Positions 8,608-16,240 are shown, numbered from the stretch's first letter. The stretch is 64,000 bases of DNA from Pseudomonas sp. SCA2728.1_7 (GCF_018138145.1 NZ_CP073104.1:5337001-5401000), one strand, 5' to 3'. Numbers and translations are program-made. The notes: generated by a model not told the origin, from the sequence alone.

Positions 8608-8729
8608 GTGTTCCACGTGTTCCATGTGTTCCAGAAACGTCGGAGGCCACGGAACACATGGCTTTCAGAGGCGGAACACCAAATGCGAATAACCGGAACA
8701 CCAGTTACTCGGAACACGATTGGTGTTCC
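8608..8729. repeat. left iteron array, GTGTTCC/GGAACAC x8
   Basis: Exact 7-mers GTGTTCC at 8608, 8617, 8626 (strict 9-base period, each followed by A) and 8723; the reverse complement GGAACAC at 8651, 8673, 8695 and 8711. A mirror-image array occurs at 17251-17372. Such iterons flanking a primase-helicase module resemble the ori and crr repeats bound by the P4 alpha protein; the match is one of architecture, not of sequence. Confidence 0.75.
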
Positions 8730-8759
8730 GCGATTTGGTGATCCGGTTATAGGTGGAAA

Positions 8760-8784
8760 GCATCGCCGTAGATATCGGCGATGC
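8760..8784 (-). terminator. hairpin downstream of the coiled-coil gene
   Basis: GCATCGCCG and CGGCGATGC form a perfect 9-bp stem with the 7-base loop TAGATAT, just after the stop of the leftward gene ending at 8791. It lacks a strong T-run, so it may be a terminator or an origin element. Confidence 0.45.
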
Positions 8785-8790
8785 GGTGAG

Positions 8791-9645
8791 TCAGGCGGCT
8801 AGCAACTGCTCCATGGACAGTGCATAAGCTTTATCTCTGATTGTCTTCTCGCTGATGCACGAAGCCCCATGCGGGGTTTGCAAGGGCACATAGAGCTCAC
8901 TCAACGAGCTTGTCCATCCCAAGGCTTTCTCGGTGGCTTCCAAGTGTGCCGCGACTGCGGCGAATTCCTGAGCGGCCTTGTCCATGCGGTCAGCCCACAT
9001 GATCCGCGCTACGCGTAGCTGGCGCTGACGAAGATCTTTCAAAACCTCTCTGACTTCTGCAATTTCCACATCGAGCTTCTCGACTTCGTTTTTCAAGGCC
9101 TGCGCGGTCGCTGCCAATCCTCGCTTGCCACGTGTCACCATTGCCAGTGCTTCGGAGGCGAGATGCAACACCTTCTCCGCACGCTGCTCATCTGCGTCGT
9201 TTCCGTCACTGAGAGCTACCGCATAACACGCCGCGGCTTGTTTCTCCGCATATTGGGCCTTCTCGACTTCGGCTCGTTTCTCATCCTCTAGCTTTTGCAG
9301 TTTGGTCGAAAGTTTTAGGCGTTTGTCCTGCAGCTTTTGCAGGTCGCTCTGTACCTGACTGATTTCTTTCTGAGCCTTTTTGATGTTGGCGCTCGCGAAC
9401 CGGGTGCCATCTTCCCAGTCGACCAGCCTTTGAATACGCTTGATCTCGGAAGCGTGACCCTCGATAGCAGATTTAGCGTTATCAAACGCATCAGTGATTT
9501 CGCGAGGATAAGGCGCTCTATTAATGCGATTGTTTGCGTGGAAGCGTTTGGCCTCCTTTGCCGCCGCGCTAAGATTCGGTAGCGCCTTTTTGAGACGTTC
9601 CAGTTCAGCTTGATGGTGCTTGAGTTGCTTTTGAAGTTCGCTCAT
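8791..9645 (-). CDS. coiled-coil island protein, unknown function
   Basis: 284 aa, highly charged and almost fully helical, with long heptad-like stretches (about residues 1-30, 70-130, 170-215) of the KLQDKRLKLSTKLQKLEDEKRAEVEKAQ kind. No enzyme motif, signal peptide or membrane segment. It lies 98 bases downstream of the primase-helicase gene in the same direction and next to the left iterons, so a part in replication or partition of the element is possible but unproved. Confidence 0.65.
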   Translation of the reverse strand: MSELQKQLKHHQAELERLKKALPNLSAAAKEAKRFHANNRINRAPYPREITDAFDNAKSAIEGHASEIKRIQRLVDWEDGTRFASANIKKAQKEISQVQSDLQKLQDKRLKLSTKLQKLEDEKRAEVEKAQYAEKQAAACYAVALSDGNDADEQRAEKVLHLASEALAMVTRGKRGLAATAQALKNEVEKLDVEIAEVREVLKDLRQRQLRVARIMWADRMDKAAQEFAAVAAHLEATEKALGWTSSLSELYVPLQTPHGASCISEKTIRDKAYALSMEQLLAA

Positions 9646-9743
9646 AAAAATTCTTCCATATCAAAATTTGTGGTGTTTGTACGCATTATTCCGGGCGGGC
9701 CAGACCCGAAGCGGCCGGCAGTTCTCCTCAATCCGCCAATACT

Positions 9744-12629
9744 TCACGCGGCTTCGGTTTCAGAGGAGAGGAGGGCGTTGGCATGCACCACGTACGCTCT
9801 CGTTTTGGCGAGCCCGGGGAGCCGCACCGATTGCGCAGCACGACCTTCCGCGCTGGCTTCCAGAATCCCGCGCTCGATTAGTTCCCGGTTGACCAGGGTG
9901 AGGCTCATGCCTTTGAACACTTCCGCCCTCCACGCGGTGGGCAAGAAGTAGTAGGTGACTAACGTGTAAACGCCATCTCCCATGCCGTGTTCAACTGTGC
10001 GCCGGAAGCCGAGGCGGTCGGTGGTCCGTGGTGCGTGATCGTCGGTTTTGGCGGCAAGACCGTCCCAGCGGGTGAAGCGGCTTTCACCGAATCGCTCGAT
10101 GACCTGCTGCAATCGGCTCACAATGGCGTCGCCTTCCATGTTCCCGGCACCGCCGCGTTCTTCGAGCCAAGCATTGAGGCAAACCTGCGCCGCTGTGGTC
10201 GCAGTACCTTCCGGCCAGCCAGTAACACCGAGCGCCGTCGCGAGTTCACCTGCGGCAGCGGCAAGACCGAAGCGGGCAGCGGCACGATGCGCTTGACCGC
10301 TGGCGGAAGCAGGAAGGGCCTTGGCGATAAAGCGCTCCACCGTGCGCCGCAGCATGGCTGTCCAGCCGAGCATTTCACCTGGCTTGCATAGCGCTGACAG
10401 GAACGCGGTAAGCGGCGTACCGTAGTATTTGCCTACTCGTGCTTTGAGTGCGTCCGACAGGGCGGCGGCGTCTTCGAACCCGTTCAGCACGTCGAACATG
10501 CCCAGGCCTTTGCTCGCATCCGCAGGCACCGCCAGCATGCGGATTTCCATCCCTGCTTTTAGCTCTTTGTTCGCGTCGGCCATGTGCTGCGCCAGTGTCT
10601 TTTCGCCGGTCGAAAGAAACAGCAAACGCCACTCTTGCACCTGACGGCCCGCTAGCCCTCGATCATTGGCGCGAGCTTTGCCCGTGCCGTTGCCGAGCAT
10701 GTACACCGTTTCACCGATGATGCGCGGATCACACATACCGATTTCGTCGAGTACCAAGACGCCGTCCGAATGTGCGGCGGCAATCGACTCCAACGCGTTG
10801 TCGGTAGAGCGCCACGACCGGACCAATCTCGGCCCGCCGTAGACCGACGCGGCAACTTGTAAATGAGTCGTCTTGCCGCCGGAGCTGTCGCCATACAGAT
10901 GGAAGCCACCTGATTCATGCCCTAACAAGTGCAGCAGCGGCCCGGCAAAGGCCACGCTCACAACAAACGCCAAGCGGTGATTGCCAGCACACAGCGCACC
11001 GATTTGCTGCTGCCATTGCTCTAGCGTCCCTGCCTCGCTGATAGGTGGCAGCTGCGCCCCGGAATCGCAGAAGAATAAGTGCTCATGGCTGTTACCAATC
11101 TGTTGATCAGGCAGCAGGTATGCAGGCCCATGCCATCCAAGGCGAGTGACCAAACGTGCCCGCTCGTTGCTGTCGAACCCTTGCAGATAACTTTGAAGAT
11201 CGTTGCGCGCATTGCGACCTGAGCGCGTTCCAGGTAAGCGCAATCCCATATCTACCAGCGGCCCTAATACGTCTTTGCCGAAGTCACCGGTCATGTTACG
11301 AGCGGGAATGTTCCAGCGCTTTTTAGCGCCGTCTGGATCGTCGAACTCAACCAGCAAACCCCAGTTGTGACCCTTGTCATCGCGAGTGCGGGCGAGAATC
11401 TCCAAGGAGGAGCACACTGGCCGCGACTCACCATCATCGCCGGTATAGAACACGCCTTCGGGGGCCAGTCGAAATCCACCGGGCAGCAAATCTGTTTTCG
11501 ATTTTGCCGGTTGTTTGGCTGCTGCTTTTGGCTCTGCAGGTTCGTCGGACTGCTCGTGGTTGAGGGAGACGAAAAACTCACCGCTGCGCTTCAGCTCGGC
11601 GACGTGTGCTGCCGTCCAACCTTTGGCCAGCGCGTCGGCGGCATCGTCGCCTTCGTCCCACTTACCACCTTTGGCAAACGCGGCTAGACCATCTTTTAGC
11701 GTGGGTTTGCGCTTGAACGTAGCCAGCTCAACGAATCGCAACGATTTGGCACCGATCTCGTGCAGCTTTTTGGCGACCTCTTCCATGCACGCTGAGCCGC
11801 TGCTGTCGTTGTCCGGCCAAAGCACAACATGACGTCCTTTGAGTGGTGCCAGGTCGGCCTTGTGCCAAGAGTTAGACCCGTTCGGCCAGCACGTGGCCAC
11901 GAAGTCCGGCATCAATTCGCTTGCCGCATCGGCGGCTTTTTCGCCCTCGCACAACACGACAGGTGCAGAATCGCGCAGTGCCAATTCTTCCAAGCGCAGG
12001 AGCGGACGCGGGTCAGGCAATCCCTGCCATCGCCATTGCGTGGTTTCGCTGTTGGAGCGCTGGCACCAAGTCAGTGGAGCGAAGACTTTTTTAGGCTTGC
12101 CGTCTTCATCTGGACCGAGATCAAAGCGGTAAAGCGCCATGAGTGGCTGACCGCTAGCGTCACGGTAGATCCAGACTTTCGACGGAGCACCGTGATCTCG
12201 ATGGCGGACTGGGCAACGTTGCATCGCTTCGGCCGGGATCGGCTGTATGGCAGTCCATGTTGGCGCTTTGGTTTTACCTTGAGCGGGAGCCGACCGCGCC
12301 GCACCGACGCTCACGCTCAGCAGTTCCGTGAGCTTTGCGCACGCCTCGACATCGGTGCCGCCGTTCAAGTAGCGCACCAAGTCGATAAGGTCTCCGCCTT
12401 TGTCGCCGGTGGCGAAGTCAGCCCAGGTGCCTTTGTTCAAATTGACCTTAAGCGAGCCTGCGCGCTTATCGGTGCGAGTTGGATTGGGGGCGGTGTATTC
12501 CTTGCCGCCGTCGACACGCTTTCCGTTGGGCAGCCAGTGCGCTAGGACACGTTCAATTTCCTTCAGCGATGCGGCTTTTACGTCGGCGAAGCTCGGACGT
12601 TTCGCTTTGCTGCTCTGGTGCTGGCTCAT
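9744..12629 (-). CDS. TOPRIM + DUF927 primase-helicase of the island
   Basis: 961 aa. The N-terminal 100 residues resemble the primase N-terminal region but without a cysteine zinc finger. Residues about 220-300 form a TOPRIM fold (VVLCEGEKAADAA; VVLWPDNDSSG supplies the acidic D-x-D). Residues about 370-700 are a DUF927-type helicase with Walker A GDSSGGKT from G580, Walker B VLVLDEIG, and a sensor stretch LLFLSTGEKT. The combination is standard for replication proteins of P4-like satellites and integrative islands: priming and unwinding of element DNA. It is the last of four genes joined by ATGA overlaps (start overlaps the stop of the preceding gene at 12626). The iterons on both flanks are its likely binding sites, by analogy with P4 alpha. 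Confidence 0.85.
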   Translation of the reverse strand: MSQHQSSKAKRPSFADVKAASLKEIERVLAHWLPNGKRVDGGKEYTAPNPTRTDKRAGSLKVNLNKGTWADFATGDKGGDLIDLVRYLNGGTDVEACAKLTELLSVSVGAARSAPAQGKTKAPTWTAIQPIPAEAMQRCPVRHRDHGAPSKVWIYRDASGQPLMALYRFDLGPDEDGKPKKVFAPLTWCQRSNSETTQWRWQGLPDPRPLLRLEELALRDSAPVVLCEGEKAADAASELMPDFVATCWPNGSNSWHKADLAPLKGRHVVLWPDNDSSGSACMEEVAKKLHEIGAKSLRFVELATFKRKPTLKDGLAAFAKGGKWDEGDDAADALAKGWTAAHVAELKRSGEFFVSLNHEQSDEPAEPKAAAKQPAKSKTDLLPGGFRLAPEGVFYTGDDGESRPVCSSLEILARTRDDKGHNWGLLVEFDDPDGAKKRWNIPARNMTGDFGKDVLGPLVDMGLRLPGTRSGRNARNDLQSYLQGFDSNERARLVTRLGWHGPAYLLPDQQIGNSHEHLFFCDSGAQLPPISEAGTLEQWQQQIGALCAGNHRLAFVVSVAFAGPLLHLLGHESGGFHLYGDSSGGKTTHLQVAASVYGGPRLVRSWRSTDNALESIAAAHSDGVLVLDEIGMCDPRIIGETVYMLGNGTGKARANDRGLAGRQVQEWRLLFLSTGEKTLAQHMADANKELKAGMEIRMLAVPADASKGLGMFDVLNGFEDAAALSDALKARVGKYYGTPLTAFLSALCKPGEMLGWTAMLRRTVERFIAKALPASASGQAHRAAARFGLAAAAGELATALGVTGWPEGTATTAAQVCLNAWLEERGGAGNMEGDAIVSRLQQVIERFGESRFTRWDGLAAKTDDHAPRTTDRLGFRRTVEHGMGDGVYTLVTYYFLPTAWRAEVFKGMSLTLVNRELIERGILEASAEGRAAQSVRLPGLAKTRAYVVHANALLSSETEAA

Positions 12630-12898
12630 GTGTCGGCCCTCGGCGCGAACAGGGTGTCAGCCACGTCATCAAGCAGCGCTTTTGCCATTTCACCTAGATA
12701 CAGTGCAGGCCAACTAAACCGTTCGCATTGATCGCTCATGGCGGCGTCGCGGTTGAGCAGATTCACGTGGTCTTGCAACTGAGAGGCTAGCTCCAGAGCA
12801 TCTTCGATGGGGATGCCTGCGTTGACGCGAAACAACTTCAATCCGCTGGCATTGGCAGGCGAAAAATTCGTGCGGCCAATCGTGGTCAACGCGTTCAT
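12626..12898 (-). CDS. DUF3077-like small protein
   Basis: 90 aa. The pattern LFRVNAGIPIEDALELASQLQDHVNLL, then WPALYLGEMAKALLDDV, matches the DUF3077 family of small helical proteins widespread in Pseudomonas. It overlaps both neighbours by four bases (ATGA), so it is translated as part of the replication operon. Function of the family is not known; position suggests a regulatory or copy-control role. Confidence 0.7.
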   Translation of the reverse strand: MNALTTIGRTNFSPANASGLKLFRVNAGIPIEDALELASQLQDHVNLLNRDAAMSDQCERFSWPALYLGEMAKALLDDVADTLFAPRADT

Positions 12899-13176
12899 AG
12901 CGCACCGCCTTCGTGCTCCGCTGGAACGGAAGTGGTATCACCGTGCAGAGCGAGGGTTTTGATCAAGCCGAGGGTGCCGCGAACATCCCAAATGACGGCG
13001 GCAATAACACGGTTGGAGAGGCGCGACTCACCTTCAAAGTGGTCTTCGAGCAACGTCAGCACCGAGTCCGCGCGCTCAATTGCGCAGGCGATAGCGTCAA
13101 TCGGTACACCAGCTCCGGCGCGCTGACTGACGCTGAGAATGTCTTCGGGCAGGGCAAAATTCAGGGTGTTGTTCAT
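12895..13176 (-). CDS. small helical island protein
   Basis: 93 aa from the ATG at 13176 (MNNTLNFALPEDIL). The start sits on the stop of the preceding gene (ATGA), which decides it over a longer frame that would read through the leader RNA region. Helical, with a central AIACAIERADSVLTLLEDHF and AAVIWDVRGTLGLIKTLAL; it shares general character with the DUF3077-like neighbour. Function unknown. Confidence 0.6.
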   Translation of the reverse strand: MNNTLNFALPEDILSVSQRAGAGVPIDAIACAIERADSVLTLLEDHFEGESRLSNRVIAAVIWDVRGTLGLIKTLALHGDTTSVPAEHEGGAL

Positions 13177-13331
13177 TGGGCACCGCCTGCGGCTTCGAGA
13201 GCGCGAGCTTTGGCCATATGTGCGTTGTAGCGGGCGAGACGTGTGGCAAGACTGGAGTTGGCGTGTAGAGCGGCGAGAGCCATTGCACGGTGTGCAGCGG
13301 CGCGATTTCTGGACGGAGTGAGAGCGGACAT
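13173..13331 (-). CDS. first small gene of the replication operon
   Basis: 52-aa basic peptide starting MSALTPSRNRAAAHRAM. The start at 13331 is supported by GGAG eight bases upstream (13340-13343) and by the ATGA overlap of its stop with the next start. It is alanine- and arginine-rich and helical. Its ribosome site lies in a hairpin (13338-13343 with 13356-13361) next to the C4-like RNA, so its translation, and that of the coupled genes behind it, is probably RNA-controlled. Function unknown. Confidence 0.6.
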   Translation of the reverse strand: MSALTPSRNRAAAHRAMALAALHANSSLATRLARYNAHMAKARALEAAGGAQ

Positions 13332-13337
13332 AGGTGT

Positions 13338-13361
13338 AGCTCCAAGTTTGAAGATGGAGCT
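13338..13361 (-). promoter_or_regulatory. Shine-Dalgarno-sequestering hairpin with competing partner
   Basis: AGCTCC at 13338-13343 (the complement of the ribosome site GGAGCT) pairs with 13356-13361. The same arm, extended as 13358-13366, can instead pair for nine bases with 13390-13398, which is one side of the long stem of the adjacent RNA. The two pairings exclude each other, giving an on/off switch for the gene starting at 13331. Confidence 0.55.
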
Positions 13362-13390
13362 GCCACTGATCGTCGCCAAACGATTTAAGG

Positions 13391-13466
13391 TGGCAGCTGT
13401 GCGCAGGTTGGCGAACCGGGAACTTGGAACCCGGCAGACCCGAAGGTCTCCCACGCACAGCTGCCA
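13391..13466 (-). ncRNA. C4/CI-like antisense RNA candidate
   Basis: 76 bases closed by a perfect 13-bp stem (13391-13403 with 13454-13466). Inside on the minus strand: AGACC-TTCG-GGTCT, a C(UUCG)G tetraloop hairpin; CCGGG/CCCGG with a 9-base loop; and GGTT-CGCC-AACC (the last two overlap by two bases). Size, cloverleaf shape and position just upstream of the first gene of a replication operon match the C4 RNA of phages P1/P7 and the CI RNA of P4, which act on leader sequences. The UUCG loop favours transcription from the minus strand. Assignment to the Rfam C4 family needs a covariance-model search. Confidence 0.6.
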
Positions 13467-13486
13467 TAACACGAAACGGCGGGCAC

Positions 13487-13516
13487 AAAAAAAGCGCCTG
13501 CTGTCGTATGGGGCGC
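13487..13516 (-). terminator. intrinsic terminator or attenuator in the leader
   Basis: On the minus strand GCGCC, a 13-base loop, GGCGC and seven T. It precedes the C4-like RNA, so it either ends transcription from the AlpA operon or attenuates the replication operon. Confidence 0.5.
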
Positions 13517-13671
13517 CTGTGCGCCAAGTCTCTCGGGTCGCCAAACCCGGTCACTGAATTTGCAGCGACACCGGCAGAATAACCCCGAGATTTTATTAGC
13601 GCAACCGGCACGAAGCCTTGCGCATTTTTTTGATGCGACATAAATTGATCGGGCATACAGATTGACCTCAA

Positions 13672-13697
13672 ACGCCCCCGGTTGCCGCCGGGGGCGT
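13672..13697 (-). terminator. strong GC hairpin after the AlpA operon
   Basis: ACGCCCCCGG and CCGGGGGCGT form a perfect 10-bp stem with a 6-base loop, eight bases beyond the stop at 13705. T-rich sequence flanks the hairpin on the plus side (TTTTCGTTT) and a short TTTG follows it on the minus side. Confidence 0.6.
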
Positions 13698-13704
13698 TTT
13701 CGTT

Positions 13705-14010
13705 TCAGGCGTGGGCTTCCCAACGCAGATTGAGCAGGGGGAGGAAGCCGTCATCGATCATGGAGCGGGCGTCTTCGTAGGCTGCCGTTTGCTGGCCTTC
13801 ATCAACGATCACCGCACCAAATTTTTCGCAATGAAGCGCGAGGGCGCACCATGTACCGTCGGCCCAGCTAAGTACGCTGACCACGCGTCCCTGTCTGTCT
13901 TGTCGGCCGCGATAGCGCTCGAGGCGCTGCATCGTGGCGTCTGAAAAGCCGATGCGGCGCAGCACTGAAAAAGGATGCATCAAGGCTTGATTGGCAATCG
14001 AGCGGCTCAT
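13705..14010 (-). CDS. island hypothetical protein after alpA
   Basis: 101 aa, mixed alpha/beta, no signal or membrane segment. Its start overlaps the stop of the AlpA gene (ATGA), so it is translationally coupled. Features such as RRIGFSDATMQRLERYRGR and SWADGTWCALALHCEKFGAVIVDEG give no family I can name. A regulatory accessory of the AlpA operon is the likely class. Confidence 0.6.
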   Translation of the reverse strand: MSRSIANQALMHPFSVLRRIGFSDATMQRLERYRGRQDRQGRVVSVLSWADGTWCALALHCEKFGAVIVDEGQQTAAYEDARSMIDDGFLPLLNLRWEAHA

Positions 14011-14276
14011 GCGGCCACCTCATCACGTGCTTGAATGCGACCACGTGACCACGCTTGAACTTCCGACAAAACCCAGGCCACGGGGGCGCCGCGAGCGTTG
14101 CTGTTGGTTAGCTTTACGGTTTTGGGAAATCCACTTTCTGGTTCGTTCATCAGCTTGTAGATGGTGGGGCGTGCGAGACCGACGATACTCATGACTTCGC
14201 CGATACGGATGAGGGTCAGCGACGGGTCGATTGGTGTGAAGTCATTTGCAAAGGAGCGAAGGCGCGAATTTTTCAT
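14007..14276 (-). CDS. alpA: AlpA-family transcriptional regulator
   Basis: 89 aa from the ATG at 14276, which overlaps the upstream stop (ATGA). The core LIRIGEVMSIVGLARPTIYKLMN is the AlpA/MerR-like helix-turn-helix, followed by FPKTVKLTN and a W-containing end (WVLSEVQAWSRGRI). In P4-like elements AlpA-type proteins activate integrase or excision genes. Coupled to an excisionase-like gene upstream and an unknown gene downstream. High confidence in family, moderate in role. Confidence 0.8.
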   Translation of the reverse strand: MKNSRLRSFANDFTPIDPSLTLIRIGEVMSIVGLARPTIYKLMNEPESGFPKTVKLTNSNARGAPVAWVLSEVQAWSRGRIQARDEVAA

Positions 14277-14521
14277 ATCTCGTTGCTCGCAGCTGCGGCG
14301 GCGCCATGCGTGCGGCTTTCCAGCCACGCCGACACATCTTTGGGCCGATAACGCACGCGGCTTCCGACTTTTACGTACGGCAGCGGATTGCGACGCGAAC
14401 TGCGCCAGGCGGCGAGCGTGCGATGCGACAGGCCAAGAGTGGCAGCCACTTGATCGGGGGTGAGTAAGTCAGCGGCAGAAGGTGGAAGTGGAACGATAGG
14501 TTGAAGGCTTGGGGCAGTCAT
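14273..14521 (-). CDS. helix-turn-helix / excisionase-like protein
   Basis: 82 aa. LLTPDQVAATLGLSHRTLAAWRSSRRNPLPYVKVGSRVRYRPKDVSAWLESRT is the winged helix-turn-helix of the HTH_17/Xis type: the helix pair, then the Y-x-K-V-G-x-x-V-R-Y wing. ACAGGAAAC serves as ribosome site. First gene of the leftward AlpA operon. Likely directs excision or controls the operon by DNA bending at the attachment site or promoter. Confidence 0.75.
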   Translation of the reverse strand: MTAPSLQPIVPLPPSAADLLTPDQVAATLGLSHRTLAAWRSSRRNPLPYVKVGSRVRYRPKDVSAWLESRTHGAAAAASNEI

Positions 14522-14972
14522 TGAACGTTTCCTGTAGTCGTTGAGAGTTACAGGGCTAACGCTAAATGCAGAGGTGGAAATGAACGGCAGTTCACTTCCT
14601 TAAAGCAAATGAATTGATGGGTATCTCGCTCAAAATCGAGCAGCACTTTTTTCACATCTGAGTGCCTAGAGCTGAAGCCCCGAGACCTTGTTTATGCCCA
14701 TGAGAGCCTCATCGAGAGCTGGTGAGAGAGGTTGGGTCTGGTGTGGGCCATTGCCCTTTACAAGGTCATTTCCTTGGTAGGTGCTGAAAGCTTATTACCC
14801 AGTTCATCAAGTTCTGCATTTGCATGCGAAAAACATTGACAGGTGATGGTGAGCATTGCTGGTATAGTTGCAGTGAGTAGTCAACATGGACGCTATGCTC
14901 TATAGAGTAAGCGAGTGATGCTGGAGGGGGCACCCTTCGTTAGGCATTTTGTATATTAATTGGAGCGGTTGA
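14522..14972. other. intergenic control region between divergent operons
   Basis: Between the leftward AlpA operon and the rightward membrane-protein cassette. It contains the palindrome TGAACGGCAGTTCA at 14581-14594, 60 bases upstream of the leftward start, and a TTGACA near 14835 that could begin a rightward promoter (next best -10 TGGTAT after 18 bases). No gene seen. Confidence 0.45.
14581..14594. promoter_or_regulatory. GAAC-N4-GTTC palindrome upstream of the AlpA operon
   Basis: TGAACGGCAGTTCA is a near-perfect dyad (TGAAC-GGCA-GTTCA), placed where an operator of the leftward operon would lie. The half-sites resemble a GAAC-N4-GTTC SOS box, but the binding protein is unknown. Confidence 0.35.
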
Positions 14973-15380
14973 ATGGACACTAAATACCTAGCTACCGGTG
15001 CAGGTGTTCTTGTCCCGCCAATATGTGGATTTGTTGCGAATCTGCTATTGCGCAAGAAAGAGGCACTAAAATCAAGTGGGACGGATTGGCTTTTGGTATT
15101 GTGGGTTTTTGATTTGACAGCTGCGCTTACTATAGAAGAATTTTCGAAGTTGATTCCCGGGGGGACATTTCGAAATTTAGGCGTTTCATTGTTTATCGTT
15201 CTGACGTTTTTTTCTCTACTTTGCTGGTGGGCGATAGGTGCTTTCGTTGAGCCGCACGTAAGGGCCGAGGTATCTCACTGGAAAGAAAAGTTGCTGCAGT
15301 GGTTTCTATTTATTGTTGCATACTCGGTTGCTATGGCCATAACCGCATTTAATACGTTCATTTTTGTTTATAAGGGGTGA
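14973..15380 (+). CDS. small multi-helix membrane protein of the sugar-transferase cassette
   Basis: 135 aa with about four membrane segments (residues about 5-27, 41-60, 67-93, 106-132) and short charged loops. Gene is A+T-rich relative to the core genome. It overlaps the start region of the sugar-transferase gene (stop 15378-15380; next ATG 15383), so the two are translated together. No family recognised; an accessory of the transferase or a resistance/immunity membrane protein are both possible. Confidence 0.65.
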   Translation: MDTKYLATGAGVLVPPICGFVANLLLRKKEALKSSGTDWLLVLWVFDLTAALTIEEFSKLIPGGTFRNLGVSLFIVLTFFSLLCWWAIGAFVEPHVRAEVSHWKEKLLQWFLFIVAYSVAMAITAFNTFIFVYKG

Positions 15381-15382
15381 TC

Positions 15383-16240
15383 ATGTTAGACGCGATTGCA
15401 ATATTTTCCTTGTTTTTTTGCGTTTGTTTGGTAGTAGCAGTTGTAGTTTTTTTGTGTGTAAATCATAAAGAAGTTCGTGACCTAATTGCGTTGCGAAAGA
15501 GGGCGGTTGGCTCCTGGGCTGAAAAATATTCAGTGCATTCTTATGATCGGCATCGACGGATAAGCGTAAATTCTCACTTTTATAAGGTGAATCTAAAAGG
15601 CGCGGATAAAAAGGTTAACTATGGCCCAATGGTTGTTTCTTATAGTAGGCAGCGCGTGAGTTATGCTAAAGAGATTTTTGATCGAGCAGGTGCTTTTTTA
15701 GTGTTAATGATTATAATGCCGACCTTTTTAGTAGTGGCACTTGCTATAAAGATCTCTTCGAAAGGTCCGGTTTTCTTTCGTCAGCCTCGTCGAGGTATGG
15801 GGGGGAAGGTGTTCTATGCATATAAATTTCGCACAATGTATGTTGGTCGTAGTCTGGCGGTTGAAAGTGAAGGTAAGCTCGACGGGCGAGTAACGAGATT
15901 AGGTCGTTTTTTGCGAAAGTACTCGCTAGATGAGTTGCCTCAACTTTTCAATGTTATGGCTGGCGATATGTCCTTGGTGGGTCCACGCCCTTATCGGTTA
16001 GATGAGGATGATCTTTATATATCTACTGTAAGTGGATATGCTGCTAGGTATTCAGTTAAGCCGGGTATGACTGGATGGGCGCAGGTCTATGGTCAGGGTG
16101 CGGCCCACAAAATCTACGAAGCAGAAAGCCAAACGAAATTGGATATGAAATATGTGCAATTGCATAGCGTTTGGCTGGATGTGAAGATTTTGATTTGTTT
16201 GTTTGTCCCAGTGCTTCGGAGTCGGCTTCTAAATTGGTAA
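15383..16240 (+). CDS. lipid-linked sugar-1-phosphate transferase
   Basis: 285 aa. An N-terminal membrane helix (about 1-25) precedes the bacterial sugar-transferase core: a second hydrophobic segment (LVLMIIMPTFLVVALAIKI), then SKGPVFFRQPRRGMGGKVFYAYKFRTM, RLGRFLRKYSLDELPQLFNVMAGDMSLVGPRP and the end KPGMTGWAQV. These are the signature blocks of monotopic phosphoglycosyl transferases (PglC/WcaJ C-terminal type) that load the first sugar phosphate onto undecaprenyl phosphate. The ATG at 15383 is preferred over a GTG at 15377 because AAGGGG lies about five bases upstream. A+T-rich and not in a polysaccharide cluster, so it is island cargo that may alter surface glycans and phage receptors. Confidence 0.85.
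   Translation: MLDAIAIFSLFFCVCLVVAVVVFLCVNHKEVRDLIALRKRAVGSWAEKYSVHSYDRHRRISVNSHFYKVNLKGADKKVNYGPMVVSYSRQRVSYAKEIFDRAGAFLVLMIIMPTFLVVALAIKISSKGPVFFRQPRRGMGGKVFYAYKFRTMYVGRSLAVESEGKLDGRVTRLGRFLRKYSLDELPQLFNVMAGDMSLVGPRPYRLDEDDLYISTVSGYAARYSVKPGMTGWAQVYGQGAAHKIYEAESQTKLDMKYVQLHSVWLDVKILICLFVPVLRSRLLNW

Larger units (their letters stand above)
8311..8790. other. non-coding segment with hairpins and left iteron array
   Basis: No credible gene lies between the convergent Detocs effector and the coiled-coil gene. The stretch holds an A+T-rich tail, a G5C6 run near 8432, a nested inverted repeat at 8459-8511, eight GTGTTCC/GGAACAC iterons at 8608-8729, and a 9-bp perfect hairpin at 8760-8784. The density of repeats suggests an origin of replication. 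Confidence 0.6.
13332..13704. other. structured leader of the replication operon
   Basis: No credible protein gene. Read on the minus strand it holds, in order: a strong GC hairpin (13672-13697), a second hairpin with seven T (13487-13516), a 76-base cloverleaf-like RNA (13391-13466), a small hairpin (13369-13384), and a Shine-Dalgarno-sequestering hairpin (13338-13361). Confidence 0.6.

Noticed and set aside
8608..8729. CRISPR-like repeat array
   Set aside because: Repeat units are 7 bases in mixed orientation with 2-17-base gaps, no spacers and no cas genes; iterons fit better.
13391..13466. tRNA or tRNA-like gene
   Set aside because: The closing stem is 13 bp, there is no anticodon or T-loop consensus, and the arms do not match tRNA lengths; a C4-like RNA explains it better.
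13243..13557. Plus-strand 104-codon frame opposite the leader RNA
   Set aside because: It covers the hairpins and the small overlapping gene, with no ribosome site; the minus-strand reading is supported by ATGA couplings.
14973..16240. Part of an O-antigen or exopolysaccharide cluster
   Set aside because: No other glycosyltransferase, flippase or polymerase gene is nearby; flanked on both sides by mobile-element genes.
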